Shown here: one piece after another, positions 27,234 through 34,898 of the stretch
How positions within the stretch are numbered: position 1 is the first letter of the stretch
How the letters are laid out: each line of letters opens with the position of its first letter
Origin: an uncultured Bacteroidota bacterium
Lineage (GTDB): Bacteria > Bacteroidota > Bacteroidia > Bacteroidales > P3
Assembly: GCA_902784465.1 (NCBI GenBank)
Contig: CACZUZ010000010.1
Location: forward strand, 1 to 51,424
DNA length: 51,424 nucleotides
Direction: 5' to 3'
The notes under the pieces: generated by a model
What the model was told of the DNA's origin: nothing
Database searches by the model: none
Seen by the model: the letters and a program-made list of their open reading frames with translations, nothing else
Translations under genes and position numbers: made by a program

Positions 27234-27239
27234 AAACCT

Positions 27240-27986
27240 TTGTCTACCTACTTTATAACCGACGCACACTTGGGCAGCGGAGCCAATACGCTGCAGCGCG
27301 AGAAAGATATGGTCCGCTGGCTTGGCCATATCGAGTCCGATGCCGAGCGTGTCATCATGCTTGGCGACATCTTCGACTTCTGGTTCACCTACAGGTATGC
27401 CGTCCCGCGCGGCTACGTGCGTCTGCTGGGCAAAATGGCTCAGATGGCCGACAGTGGTGTGGAATTCCATTTCTTCATTGGCAACCACGACATGTGGCTG
27501 TTCGATTATCTGGAAAAAGAGATTGGCGTGGTGATGCACAAGGAGCCAGGGGAGATGGAGATTGACGGCAAACTCTTCTTGCTTGGGCATGGCGACGGAA
27601 TGGGCAATCAAGACCGTAGCTACAACCTGCTGAAGCGCATCTTCCGCGGACCACTGAACCAGTGGCTCTTCGCCGGAGTACACCCCAACATAGGGTTCCC
27701 CATAGCAAACCGCTGGTCCAACAGCAGCCGCAAAAACCACAGCCTCAAATACAACCAATACTTCGGCGACGACCGCGAGGGCATATATCTCTATTGCAAA
27801 AAACGTCAGGAAGAGCGCTCCAACCTAGGACTCAAACCTTTCGACTACTTCCTCTTCGGCCATCGCCACACCCCTGTGACACGCCCCCTAGGCGATGCCA
27901 CCTACATCAACGTGGGCAACTGGATAGAAAACCGCGACTACGCCCTTTTCGACGGCGACAGCTGCAGCTTGAAGAGCTTTCAATAA
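27240..27986 (+). CDS. lpxH: UDP-2,3-diacylglucosamine diphosphatase-like metallophosphatase (LpxH)
   Basis: 248 residues. Hydrolyses UDP-2,3-diacylglucosamine to lipid X in lipid A synthesis, at the inner face of the cytoplasmic membrane. The calcineurin-like metal motifs are complete: TDAHLGSG, GDIFDFWF, IGNHDMW, GHGDGMGNQD and FGHRHTP. A TTG start at 27240 is the only one giving the DAHLG strand at its normal place; the next in-frame ATG (27309) is beyond it. The start is directly downstream of the 7-bp array, which must therefore supply the 5' untranslated region. LpxH and related Bacteroidota phosphatases are close, so substrate is by family. Confidence 0.88.
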   Translation: MSTYFITDAHLGSGANTLQREKDMVRWLGHIESDAERVIMLGDIFDFWFTYRYAVPRGYVRLLGKMAQMADSGVEFHFFIGNHDMWLFDYLEKEIGVVMHKEPGEMEIDGKLFLLGHGDGMGNQDRSYNLLKRIFRGPLNQWLFAGVHPNIGFPIANRWSNSSRKNHSLKYNQYFGDDREGIYLYCKKRQEERSNLGLKPFDYFLFGHRHTPVTRPLGDATYINVGNWIENRDYALFDGDSCSLKSFQ

Positions 27987-27998
27987 ATTATCATTAGG

Positions 27999-29303
27999 CT
28001 ACCTCAGCCAACTACGGGGATTCTGGCTTTCGCGTCCTTTCCAGAGCTGGAAGCTGAACTCACCGTTGCCGTTGGCATCGGCTGCCACCTTACCTATGGT
28101 GGCACGTGTAGCCACACTCTGACCAGCCTTCACAGAGCATGAGGCGAGGTTGCAATAGACGGTCATGTAGTCTCCATGGCGGATAATGATGCCTATGGTG
28201 CCATTGGGACATGTGAAGACACGCGACACCTTGCCCTTGAAGACAGCGTAGACATTGGTGCCCTGCAATGTGACCAGGTCGATGCCATTGTTCATGTTCT
28301 GTCCGCCGCTCTCATGGGTGTAGAGACCATAGTTGCGGCTGATAGAGGTGTAAACCACAGGCCAGGCAAGCTTGCCTTTGTTGGAAGCGAAGTCGCTGCT
28401 CAAGGCACTCTCTTCGGCCATAGTCTTGTCGGTGGGAATGGCTGGTGCAGTTTCCTCGGCATTGGTCTTGCTGCCGGCTGTCTTGCCCGATGACTTGGAG
28501 GTCGACGCAGTTTTCTTGGATGACGACGAGACCTTCTGTGCGGCGGCACGTTGCTCGGCGGCCTTGCGAACCTCCTCGTCAATAAGGCGTTGTATCTGTT
28601 TCTGGAGCTTGCGTTTCTGCTCCTCTTTTTTGCTAAGTTGCTGGCTGAGCTGCTTCTCGTTGGCTTTCGACTGCTGCACGGAGGCCTCTTTCTGGCGTTG
28701 CTCCTTGGTGAGCTGGTCACGCTGGCGCTTCTCCTGGGTCAGAAGGCTGCTTTGCTGCGACCGCTGGCGTTGCAGCTCGTCGCCAGCCTCCTGTAGCTGA
28801 CGCTCAGTGTCGCGTATGGCCTGCGACTGCTCGCGACGTCTCTGGTTGTACTTGCGGAAATACTTGCTGCGAAGCATCGCCTTGTTGTATGACGGTGTGT
28901 CGAAAAGCAGCACCCACTTGTCGACACTGTTATATTCACGGTAGAGCGACCGCACCGTGGCTGCATACTCATCCTGCAGGGTCTTGCGCCGGTTCTGCAT
29001 GCGGCCTATGCTGTCGTTCATCTGCGAAATCTTGCTGTCGAGATGGGAGAGCTGACCGTTAATATTGTCAATAAGCTTGTTACGTTCATTGATTTTCCTG
29101 TTGAGAGAAGCGAGCTGGGAGCTTGTGAGCTTGGTATTCTTCTTGGCCTTGGCAAGGTCGGCATTGAGGCGCTTGATTTCTTTCTCAAGTTGCGTCTTTT
29201 CCTTCTCGAGTTGCTTCTTCGACTTCGTCTGAGCCTCGACCGGCATCGAAAAACAGAGAGCCAACACCATCAGTATTGGCACAATATATTTTTTTATGTG
29301 CAT
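27999..29303 (-). CDS. EnvC-like murein hydrolase activator (coiled coil plus degenerate LytM/M23 domain)
   Basis: 434 residues. Signal peptide (cleavage near VEA-Q), two long coiled-coil segments rich in Lys, Glu and Gln (about 27-120 and 150-250), a Ser/Thr/Lys-rich linker and a LytM/M23 domain (about 310-434). In the M23 domain the zinc-ligand motifs are altered: NNGIDL where active enzymes have HxGxD, and GEFSFQLWKG where they have HxH. This degenerate pattern is that of EnvC, which does not cut peptidoglycan itself but activates amidases at the division site. It is convergent with lpxH, 12 bp apart. Confidence 0.9.
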   Translation of the reverse strand: MHIKKYIVPILMVLALCFSMPVEAQTKSKKQLEKEKTQLEKEIKRLNADLAKAKKNTKLTSSQLASLNRKINERNKLIDNINGQLSHLDSKISQMNDSIGRMQNRRKTLQDEYAATVRSLYREYNSVDKWVLLFDTPSYNKAMLRSKYFRKYNQRRREQSQAIRDTERQLQEAGDELQRQRSQQSSLLTQEKRQRDQLTKEQRQKEASVQQSKANEKQLSQQLSKKEEQKRKLQKQIQRLIDEEVRKAAEQRAAAQKVSSSSKKTASTSKSSGKTAGSKTNAEETAPAIPTDKTMAEESALSSDFASNKGKLAWPVVYTSISRNYGLYTHESGGQNMNNGIDLVTLQGTNVYAVFKGKVSRVFTCPNGTIGIIIRHGDYMTVYCNLASCSVKAGQSVATRATIGKVAADANGNGEFSFQLWKGRESQNPRSWLR

Positions 29304-29407
29304 TACTAGCTTGCTTATTATAAAGATGATTTTGAGCTATTCAACGGCAAACCGAAAAATATATTGCATCAAAACGTTTTTTTTTCTGGCAAGAAGGAAA
29401 AAATGTG

Positions 29408-29415
29408 TACTTTTG
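29408..29415 (+). promoter_or_regulatory. Probable -7 element of the C69 dipeptidase gene
   Basis: TACTTTTG (TAnnTTTG) 28 bp before the start codon. The context ATGTGTACTTTTGCA recurs exactly at 31253-31267 before the Rpn-like gene. Confidence 0.45.
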
Positions 29416-29442
29416 CATCACGAATAACACAAAAAACATAAA

Positions 29443-31149
29443 ATGAAGAAAATTGTAGCAATAGTCCTATTATCAATCATCGCGCTACAATATGCAGATG
29501 GCTGCACCAACCTTATTGTAGGCAAGAAAGCGTCGAAAGACGGCAGCGTGATGTGTACCTACAACTGCGACGGCTTCGGTTTTGCCGGCTCGCTGTTCTA
29601 CTCTCCTGCGGGTCGCCATACGCCTGGCGAAAACATAGCCATCCACGGTTGGGGTCCTGTACATGAAGGCCGGTTTGTCAAACAGGTGGAATACACCTAC
29701 AACGTCGTGGGGTTCATGAATGAAAAGCAGCTAACAATAGTAGAAAGCACCTTTGACGGCAGGTTGGATCTACAGAACCCCGACGGCCTTCTTGACTATT
29801 TCAGCCTCATGCGTCTTGCCTTGCAGCGTTCTGTCAATGCGCGCGAAGCCATCAAGTGCATGGCCGGTCTGGTCGAGGAATACGGCTACAACAGCAGTGG
29901 CGAGAGCATAACCATCTGCGACCCCAACGAGGCGTGGATCATGGAGATTATCGGCAAAGGCAAAGGCCGCAAAGGTGCCGTCTGGGTGGCGCTGCGCATA
30001 CCCGACGACTGCATCTGTGCCCATGCCAACCTCAGCCGCATACGACAGTTTCCTCTCGAAAAAAGGAAAGCGAAAAAAGGAGAACGGACAGCCATCAGTA
30101 GCCGCAATATCGAATACATCAACAGCCCCGAGGTGGAATGTGTCTATGCCTGGGATGTGGTTGCATTTGCCCGCGAGAAGGGCTTCTTCAGCGGCAAAGA
30201 TGAGGAGTTCTCGTTCCGCGACGCCTACTGCCCTATCGACTTCGAGAATGTCCGCTATGCCGATGCCAGGGTGTGGAGTTTCTTCCGCCACCACCGCAGC
30301 GACATGGACCGGTACCTGCCCTATATCAACGGCGAATTCGACAAGTGCGACCACATGCCTCTATGGGTGAAACCCGAGCAACTGCTAAGCATTCAAGACC
30401 TGCAGCAAGACATGCGCGACCACTTCGAGGGTACACCGTTGGACATGACCACTGACATGACCGCCGGTCCGTGGGGCATGCCCATACGTCCACTGCCCAT
30501 GCACTTCCGCTCCTCTGACAGCATCAACTTCTTCCGCGAGCGTCCCATAGCGACCCAGCAGAGCGGCTTCACCATGACCTGCCAGATGCGTTCATGGCTG
30601 CCCGACGACGTGGGTGGCGTCACATGGTTCAACTGCGACGATGCCAACATGGTGGCATACGTGCCGCTCTATTGCTGCATCACGCAGGTGCCCGACCCCT
30701 TCCGTCCCGAGAACAACGCACGCAACGAGTTCAGTTTCGAGTCTGCTTTCTGGATGAACAACTGGGTTGCCAACATGGTCTACCCTCGGTATTCGATGAT
30801 GATAGGCGACCTGAGGGCTGCACAGAGCGAGCTGGAGAACCATTTTTTCGCCGACCAGGACAACGTGATTGCCGCCATCAGCGGAATGACCCCGGCCGAC
30901 CGTCGCGACTACCTCATCAAGAAAAGCATCGCATACGCCGAACTAATGATGAAGCGGTGGGACAAACTCGCAAAACTGCTGATAGTTAAATACAACGACC
31001 AAGTGGTGAAGCGTGTCGACGAACATGGCAACTTCCAACGCTGGGGTTATGACACCCCTGGCTACGACCAGCACTTCATCGATGCCATAGCCCCCTCCAC
31101 CGGCGACCGCTACCGCCTCAAGAAAGTCATCGACCGCAGGGAACGATGA
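29443..31149 (+). CDS. C69-family dipeptidase (N-terminal nucleophile hydrolase), exported
   Basis: 568 residues. The signal peptide ends just before Cys21 (ADG-CTNLIVGKKAS), which after cleavage becomes the N-terminal nucleophile of family C69 (formerly U34). Other family features: DGSVMCTYNCD, MNEKQLTIVESTF, ESITICDPNEAWIMEIIG, FENVRYADARVW and TCQMRSWLPDDVGG. These enzymes release dipeptides or split them in the periplasm or outside the cell. The gene stands alone behind its own promoter. With PepD and the C25 protease it points to peptide feeding. Confidence 0.93.
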   Translation: MKKIVAIVLLSIIALQYADGCTNLIVGKKASKDGSVMCTYNCDGFGFAGSLFYSPAGRHTPGENIAIHGWGPVHEGRFVKQVEYTYNVVGFMNEKQLTIVESTFDGRLDLQNPDGLLDYFSLMRLALQRSVNAREAIKCMAGLVEEYGYNSSGESITICDPNEAWIMEIIGKGKGRKGAVWVALRIPDDCICAHANLSRIRQFPLEKRKAKKGERTAISSRNIEYINSPEVECVYAWDVVAFAREKGFFSGKDEEFSFRDAYCPIDFENVRYADARVWSFFRHHRSDMDRYLPYINGEFDKCDHMPLWVKPEQLLSIQDLQQDMRDHFEGTPLDMTTDMTAGPWGMPIRPLPMHFRSSDSINFFRERPIATQQSGFTMTCQMRSWLPDDVGGVTWFNCDDANMVAYVPLYCCITQVPDPFRPENNARNEFSFESAFWMNNWVANMVYPRYSMMIGDLRAAQSELENHFFADQDNVIAAISGMTPADRRDYLIKKSIAYAELMMKRWDKLAKLLIVKYNDQVVKRVDEHGNFQRWGYDTPGYDQHFIDAIAPSTGDRYRLKKVIDRRER

Positions 31150-31257
31150 AGAGATGGGGAGCCATCGAAAGATGACCACCATGATGCCTCAGCCATCCAT
31201 GATGGCGGTTGCCCTTCAATATGGAGAAATAAAATTCTCCAATCCAAATAAAATGTG

Positions 31258-31265
31258 TACTTTTG
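31258..31265 (+). promoter_or_regulatory. Probable -7 element of the truncated Rpn-like gene
   Basis: TACTTTTG (TAnnTTTG) 33 bp before the ATG at 31299, within a 15-bp sequence identical to that before the C69 dipeptidase gene. Confidence 0.4.
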
Positions 31266-31298
31266 CAATCGATTTCAAGACGATAAAACGCATACGAT

Positions 31299-31748
31299 AT
31301 GGCAACGATAAATGAACCACGCTACATAAACCCTTATACCGACTTCGGGTTTAAAAAATTGTTTGGCACAGAGTTGAACAAGGATTTACTCATCAGCTTC
31401 CTCAACGCCTTACTTGGTGGCAGGCAAGTGGTGGAGAAAGTCAGTTACAAAAGCACCGAACATTTCGGTGTTTCAAAAGATTCCCACCGAGCCATTTTCG
31501 ATGTGTTCTGCGAGAACGACAAGGGCGAGAAGTTCATCGTGGAGATGCAGAATGTCTTTCAGCAGTTCTTCAAAGACCGTAGCGTGTTCTACTCCACGTT
31601 TCCCATCCAAGAGCAGGGACAGGTTGGCGAATGGGATTTCCATCTGAAAGATGTCTACACCGTTGGCATCCTCAACTTCTGTTTCCCCGAGAATGAATAC
31701 GAGCGGCACAGGGGGAATTTTCCGTGGATGCCCCATCAGGGGGGCTAG
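31299..31748 (+). pseudogene. Rpn-family PD-(D/E)XK nuclease (PF12784), 3' truncated at an IS end
   Basis: The first ~136 codons are a clear N-terminus of the Rpn/PDDEXK_2 recombination-promoting nuclease family: INPYTDFGFKKLFGTE, LLISFLNALLGG, the catalytic core IFDVFCENDKGEKFIVEMQ and the YTVGILNFCFPENEYER strand. Full proteins have about 290-310 residues. Here homology ends at about 31704, the frame continues into unrelated bases (HRGNFPWMPHQGG) and stops at 31748. A transposase remnant on the other strand starts right there, so insertion plus deletion removed the rest. Its promoter and start look intact, so a truncated product could still be made. Confidence 0.85.
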
Positions 31749-31906
31749 CCAAATATCTTCATAAGGCGATACATGAAGAATGGCAAGTCGGACACACCCC
31801 TTACCTGAGAGCGGAACCCCTTCATTTTCGAGTTGAGTGATTCGGCGGAGGCGTTGGTGGAGCGGTTGTTGAAGTAGTTGAGTACATATTCCTCTGGAAA
31901 AAACTA
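31705..31906 (-). mobile_element. Decayed IS end: C-terminal 50 codons of a transposase
   Basis: On the minus strand codons from about 31905 to the TAG at 31747-31745 encode YVLNYFNNRSTNASAESLNS followed by KMKGFRSQ, VRGVSDLPFF and MYRLMKIFG, the typical C-terminus of a DDE transposase family widespread in Bacteroidota (NRSTNASAES.N.K.K.FR signature). A stop codon lies in frame immediately before the fragment, so the rest of the gene is gone. The GC-rich stretch 31705-31744 (GGGGAATTTTCCGTGG) beyond the stop is probably the old terminal repeat. The other end of the element is not found. Confidence 0.8.
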
Positions 31907-32010
31907 TCTAATGACTAAATAATGGTGTCCTTAATTGGATATGTCACCAGTTTGCAGGGAAGCCGAAAACTGCTTAAAAGAGTAGGCAACCAACTATAAA
32001 CATTACATTT

Positions 32011-32880
32011 ATGAGAAAAATCTTGATTGCTTTGGTCGCCTTGCTGGTAGCCATCCCTTCTTTTGGACAGGGCGACAAATCTTTGAAACGGAAAGTGGCC
32101 ATTGGACGTTTCTCTAACGAGACTCAGTATGCAAAGGGTCTTTTCTACGACCGGGAGAACGACCCCATCAGAAAACAGGCACTCGACATCCTTTCCTCTA
32201 AACTCGCTGCCAGCGGTAAGTTCATCCTTCTGGAAAGGGATGGCCTTGAGGAACTAATCGCTGAGGCTGGAGATGGAATGCAGAAGATTGGTGCAGACTA
32301 CATTATTCTGGGGTCGGTCACAAAATTTGGACGGAAAGTGGAGGGCGACCAACGTGTGTTCTCGCAAACAAAAACCCAAACGGTCGAAGCCGGCGTCAGC
32401 ATTCGCCTTGTCGAGGTCTCGTCCGGACTGATTATCTACTCTGATGAGGCCAACGGTTATGCCGAAACATCGGCAAAAACAACTCTTGGGCTTGGCGGAA
32501 CGGCAGGATATGATGCCACCTTGAGCGACAAAGCCATTTCCGCTGCTCTTACTCAATTGGTGGAGAACATCATCAACAAATGTATGGACAAACCTTGGCG
32601 CGGATACCTGCTTTCGGTTGACGATGGGTCATACATCATCTCGGGCGGTGCCTCTCAGGGAATTGCTATAGGCCAGACTTTTACCCTTTACAAAAAAGGT
32701 AAAACCGTCACCAACCCGCAAACAGGCATGAAGATTGAACTGCCTGGACAAAAGGTCGGTGTGCTTACCGTTACCGCCAGCATGGGAGATACTCCCGAAA
32801 ACGAGATTTCTTTTTGCAATTATGAAGGATCTCCTATCCCCGAAAGCGAATTGTCTAACTATTACATAATGGAAAAATGA
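32011..32880 (+). CDS. CsgG/HfaB-family outer-membrane pore protein
   Basis: 289 residues, first gene of a tight four-gene operon. The signal peptide (cleavage near SFG-Q) has no lipobox Cys, unlike classical CsgG lipoproteins. The CsgG domain (about 25-190) shows KVAIGRFSNET, LSSKLAASGKFILLERD, GADYIILGSVTKFGRKV, TKTQTVEAGVSIRLVEVSSG and a C-terminal ~95-residue beta extension with a Gly-rich GGASQGIAIGQTF segment. CsgG forms the nonameric curli secretion channel; relatives without curli genes are of unknown role. No csgA, csgB, csgE or csgF is visible. Overlaps the next gene by ATGA. The upstream spacer 31907-32010 holds no clear promoter. Confidence 0.9.
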   Translation: MRKILIALVALLVAIPSFGQGDKSLKRKVAIGRFSNETQYAKGLFYDRENDPIRKQALDILSSKLAASGKFILLERDGLEELIAEAGDGMQKIGADYIILGSVTKFGRKVEGDQRVFSQTKTQTVEAGVSIRLVEVSSGLIIYSDEANGYAETSAKTTLGLGGTAGYDATLSDKAISAALTQLVENIINKCMDKPWRGYLLSVDDGSYIISGGASQGIAIGQTFTLYKKGKTVTNPQTGMKIELPGQKVGVLTVTASMGDTPENEISFCNYEGSPIPESELSNYYIMEK

Positions 32881-33221
32881 AAAAGATAGCATTGTTATTA
32901 TGTGCCGCTGCCATTATCACACTGAACAGCTGCGGTGTGGGTGTCTACACTGTTAATGGCGGCCTGAGCGATGAGAGCGCCGTTTGTTTCGTTGCTTCCG
33001 ACGAATACGACATAAATGTCATTATCGACGGCAAAAGTTATGTCACCAAAACAGTCAAGCATAAAAAGTTCAAGTCCAGACGCGACATCAAGAAAACAGC
33101 CCAAAGGCAAATTGCAATCACTCCAGGCAGGCACTCGGTTAAGGTGACCAAAGACGGACAAGAGGTCTACGCCAAAGATATATTCATCTCCACTAACGAA
33201 ATAAAAACCATTGATTTATGA
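32877..33221 (+). CDS. Small lipoprotein, beta-rich (PEGA-like), in the CsgG operon
   Basis: 114 residues with a lipobox (TLNSC, Cys19). The mature part is basic (many Lys) and patterned as short beta strands: YDINVIIDGKSYVTKTV, RQIAITPGRHSVKVTKDGQEVYAKDIFI. The ITPGRHSVKV turn resembles PEGA-type surface domains. I do not recognise a named family. ATGA overlaps at both ends (32877 and 33218) couple it to csgG-like and DUF4810 genes, so it is likely a partner of the channel. In the CsgG-DUF4810-GNA1162 trios known from Neisseria and others this gene is, to my knowledge, not a standard member. Confidence 0.75.
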   Translation: MKKIALLLCAAAIITLNSCGVGVYTVNGGLSDESAVCFVASDEYDINVIIDGKSYVTKTVKHKKFKSRRDIKKTAQRQIAITPGRHSVKVTKDGQEVYAKDIFISTNEIKTIDL

Positions 33222-33667
33222 AGAAAATACTATTCTCTTCTATCGTGATACTCCTCATGACTTCCTGTGCAACTCCGAGTATGTATTACTGGGGGTCGAA
33301 CCCCTATTCCAACAACGGAACATCGAAGTACGAGCAGCTGGCCTACAACAGCTACGACAAACAAACTCCTCAAAGCATCTGCGACCTCATCTGCCTCTAT
33401 GAAGACATGGTGTCCAACCCAGGTGGCACAAGGGGTGTGGTTCCTCCCGGCATTTACGCCGAATACGGCTTCCTCCTCCTTCAGGAAACCACTGCTGAAA
33501 CTTTCGAAAAGTATGCCACTAAAAAACAGAAAAGAATTTTCGAGTCTTCAGACTATGCAACTCTCTTCGCCGCACGAGGGGTCGCCTTGTTGCAAAAAGA
33601 GATTGAACTATATCCAGAGTCAAAGAAATTCATCGAACCATTACTCAAACGTTTATCAGGCAAATAA
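33218..33667 (+). CDS. DUF4810 lipoprotein
   Basis: 149 residues. Lipobox LLMTSC (Cys17) followed by ATPSMYYWGSNPYSNN; the YYWG start, the helical ICDLICLYEDMVSNPGG, the VPPGIYAEYGFLLLQ strand-turn and a C-terminal helix pair ending YPESKKFIEPLLKRL match DUF4810, a family of outer-membrane lipoproteins found beside CsgG-like and GNA1162 genes. Function is unknown. It overlaps the upstream gene by ATGA and ends 1 bp before the next ATG. Confidence 0.88.
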   Translation: MKKILFSSIVILLMTSCATPSMYYWGSNPYSNNGTSKYEQLAYNSYDKQTPQSICDLICLYEDMVSNPGGTRGVVPPGIYAEYGFLLLQETTAETFEKYATKKQKRIFESSDYATLFAARGVALLQKEIELYPESKKFIEPLLKRLSGK

Positions 33668-33668
33668 C

Positions 33669-34343
33669 ATGAAACACACTATCATCATCATCGCCACCGC
33701 CGTCTGCCTCCTTCTCTCTTCCTGTGCCACGACATACACTAGAGGCAGCCTGTACCCGAAGTTTTACGAGGAAAAACCTCTTACCATCCTTGTGATGCCG
33801 CCCATCAACAACACAACGAACGTGGAGGCAAAAGACTTGCTCTATACCTCAATTAGCCAACCGCTGATAGAAGCCGGCTACTATGTCGTAAGCCCACATC
33901 TCGCCATGGAACTGCTTAAAGCCGAAAGTGCCTATGATGCCGAGATGTTCATCGACAAGGATGCCTCCATTTTTGGACGCGTCTTTGGTGCTGACGCTGT
34001 GATATTTTCCGTTGTGGATGTCTGGAAGAAAAAAGGATTCGGCATCGAGACCAAGATAAAGTATATCGTCAGGTCAACATCTACCAACGAAATCCTGTTC
34101 GAAAGAAGTTGCGACCTTTATCTCGACCTCCGTCAAAACAGCGGTGGCTCCTCGGCATTAAGCCAGCTGGTCGACCTCGCGGCATCTGCCATTGTCACTG
34201 CCACAACCGACCATATTGTCGCTGCCCGCAAATGCAACAAGTATATCTTTGCTGACATCCCAAGGGGCAAATACAGCCCTGATTTCCTGATAGACAAAGA
34301 GCAAAAGGCATCAGAGAAGGACGCCAAAGTAACCGTCAAATAG
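33669..34343 (+). CDS. GNA1162 / DUF799 lipoprotein
   Basis: 224 residues from ATG 33669 (the frame is open further upstream but overlaps the DUF4810 gene). Lipobox LLLSSC (Cys18). The body shows LTILVMPPINNTTNVEAKDLLYTS, ISQPLIEAGYYVVSPHLAMELLK, FGADAVIFSVVDVWKK and SALSQLVDLAASAIV, typical of PF05643 (Neisseria GNA1162). The fold resembles the CsgG/TolB N-terminal domain. It is the last gene of the operon csgG-like, small lipoprotein, DUF4810, GNA1162, which together could form a lipoprotein-lined outer-membrane channel. Cargo is unknown. Confidence 0.88.
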   Translation: MKHTIIIIATAVCLLLSSCATTYTRGSLYPKFYEEKPLTILVMPPINNTTNVEAKDLLYTSISQPLIEAGYYVVSPHLAMELLKAESAYDAEMFIDKDASIFGRVFGADAVIFSVVDVWKKKGFGIETKIKYIVRSTSTNEILFERSCDLYLDLRQNSGGSSALSQLVDLAASAIVTATTDHIVAARKCNKYIFADIPRGKYSPDFLIDKEQKASEKDAKVTVK

Positions 34344-34448
34344 CACAACATCATGGTAGTGCAACATGCTTTTCTTGAGAATGGCTGCCTTTCCAGTAAA
34401 CAGTCGCCTCTTTAAAAAATTCGACCTGCAAAGTTGCAATGTATACAG

Positions 34449-34642
34449 TGACCGCGGAGCGGTCAACGCTCAGAAACCGGGTGGTGCTTTGCACCTCAGG
34501 CTCATAGTGGTATCAGGCAACGACTCTGAAAAGAATTGCCTATCAAGTCGTTGGGGTACACTTTCAGTGTGCTTTTAGCTGAGCCATCTGCCCGCAGGTT
34601 CTCCGGACACTGCGGTTACTGAGCATAGACGCTTTCAGCGTC
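34449..34642. other. Cluster of five short hairpins plus a possible pseudoknot
   Basis: In under 200 bp: 34449-34465 (TGACCGC, loop GGA, 7-bp stem), 34483-34495 (GGTGC, loop TTT), 34556-34572 (ACACT, loop TTC, extendable with a G-T pair), 34592-34615 (CCGCAG stem, 12-base loop) and 34628-34642 (GACGCT, loop TTC). Between them AGGCAA (34515-34520) can pair with TTGCCT (34536-34541) while CGACT (34521-34525) pairs with AGTCG (34546-34550), an interlocked H-type arrangement. Stem sequences differ but three loops are TTC or TTT. The 34344-34898 spacer holds this cluster, a transposase remnant and a promoter, and no credible gene. Confidence 0.6.
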
Positions 34643-34654
34643 CCGTCAACTTTA

Positions 34655-34762
34655 CAGGTCGAAAACTCGCTGCACTGGGTTCTTGACATGTCCTTCGGCG
34701 AGGACCGCCAGCGCAAACGTGCGGGTATGGCTGCCGAGAACTTTGCACTGGTGAGGGGATGT
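34655..34762 (+). mobile_element. ISAs1-family transposase C-terminal remnant
   Basis: 36 codons reading [20 protein letters not shown] then [16 protein letters not shown], the conserved HWxIEN.LHWVLD..F.ED..R.RKG.APENFA.LR C-terminus of ISAs1-family transposases. The segment before and after does not match, there is no start, and no terminal repeats were found. It is a fossil fragment that marks the right flank of the CsgG operon. Confidence 0.8.
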
Positions 34763-34844
34763 CGGGATACGTTAATTGTTAAATTTGATGCGTTTGCCCT
34801 AAAGAAAGTTGTAATAGAAATACCGGAATATCCAAAAAAAAGTG

Positions 34845-34852
34845 TAAATTTG
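34845..34852 (+). promoter_or_regulatory. Probable -7 element of the BKACE gene
   Basis: TAAATTTG (TAnnTTTG), 46 bp before the start codon at 34899. No matching -33 element seen. Confidence 0.4.
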
Positions 34853-34898
34853 CAGTTTATATAAACACTCTTTAAAAAGAAACAAAACACTGAATATC

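Noticed and set aside
27999-29303. Active M23 endopeptidase
   Set aside because: Zinc-ligand motifs are altered (NNGIDL, GEFSFQL), so an EnvC-like activator role fits better.
32011-34343. Curli biogenesis operon
   Set aside because: No csgA/B/E/F genes; only the CsgG-family pore is shared, and the partners are DUF4810 and GNA1162.
34366-34578. 70-codon frame between the GNA1162 and BKACE genes
   Set aside because: Runs through the hairpin cluster, has no family resemblance or promoter, and its composition is non-coding.
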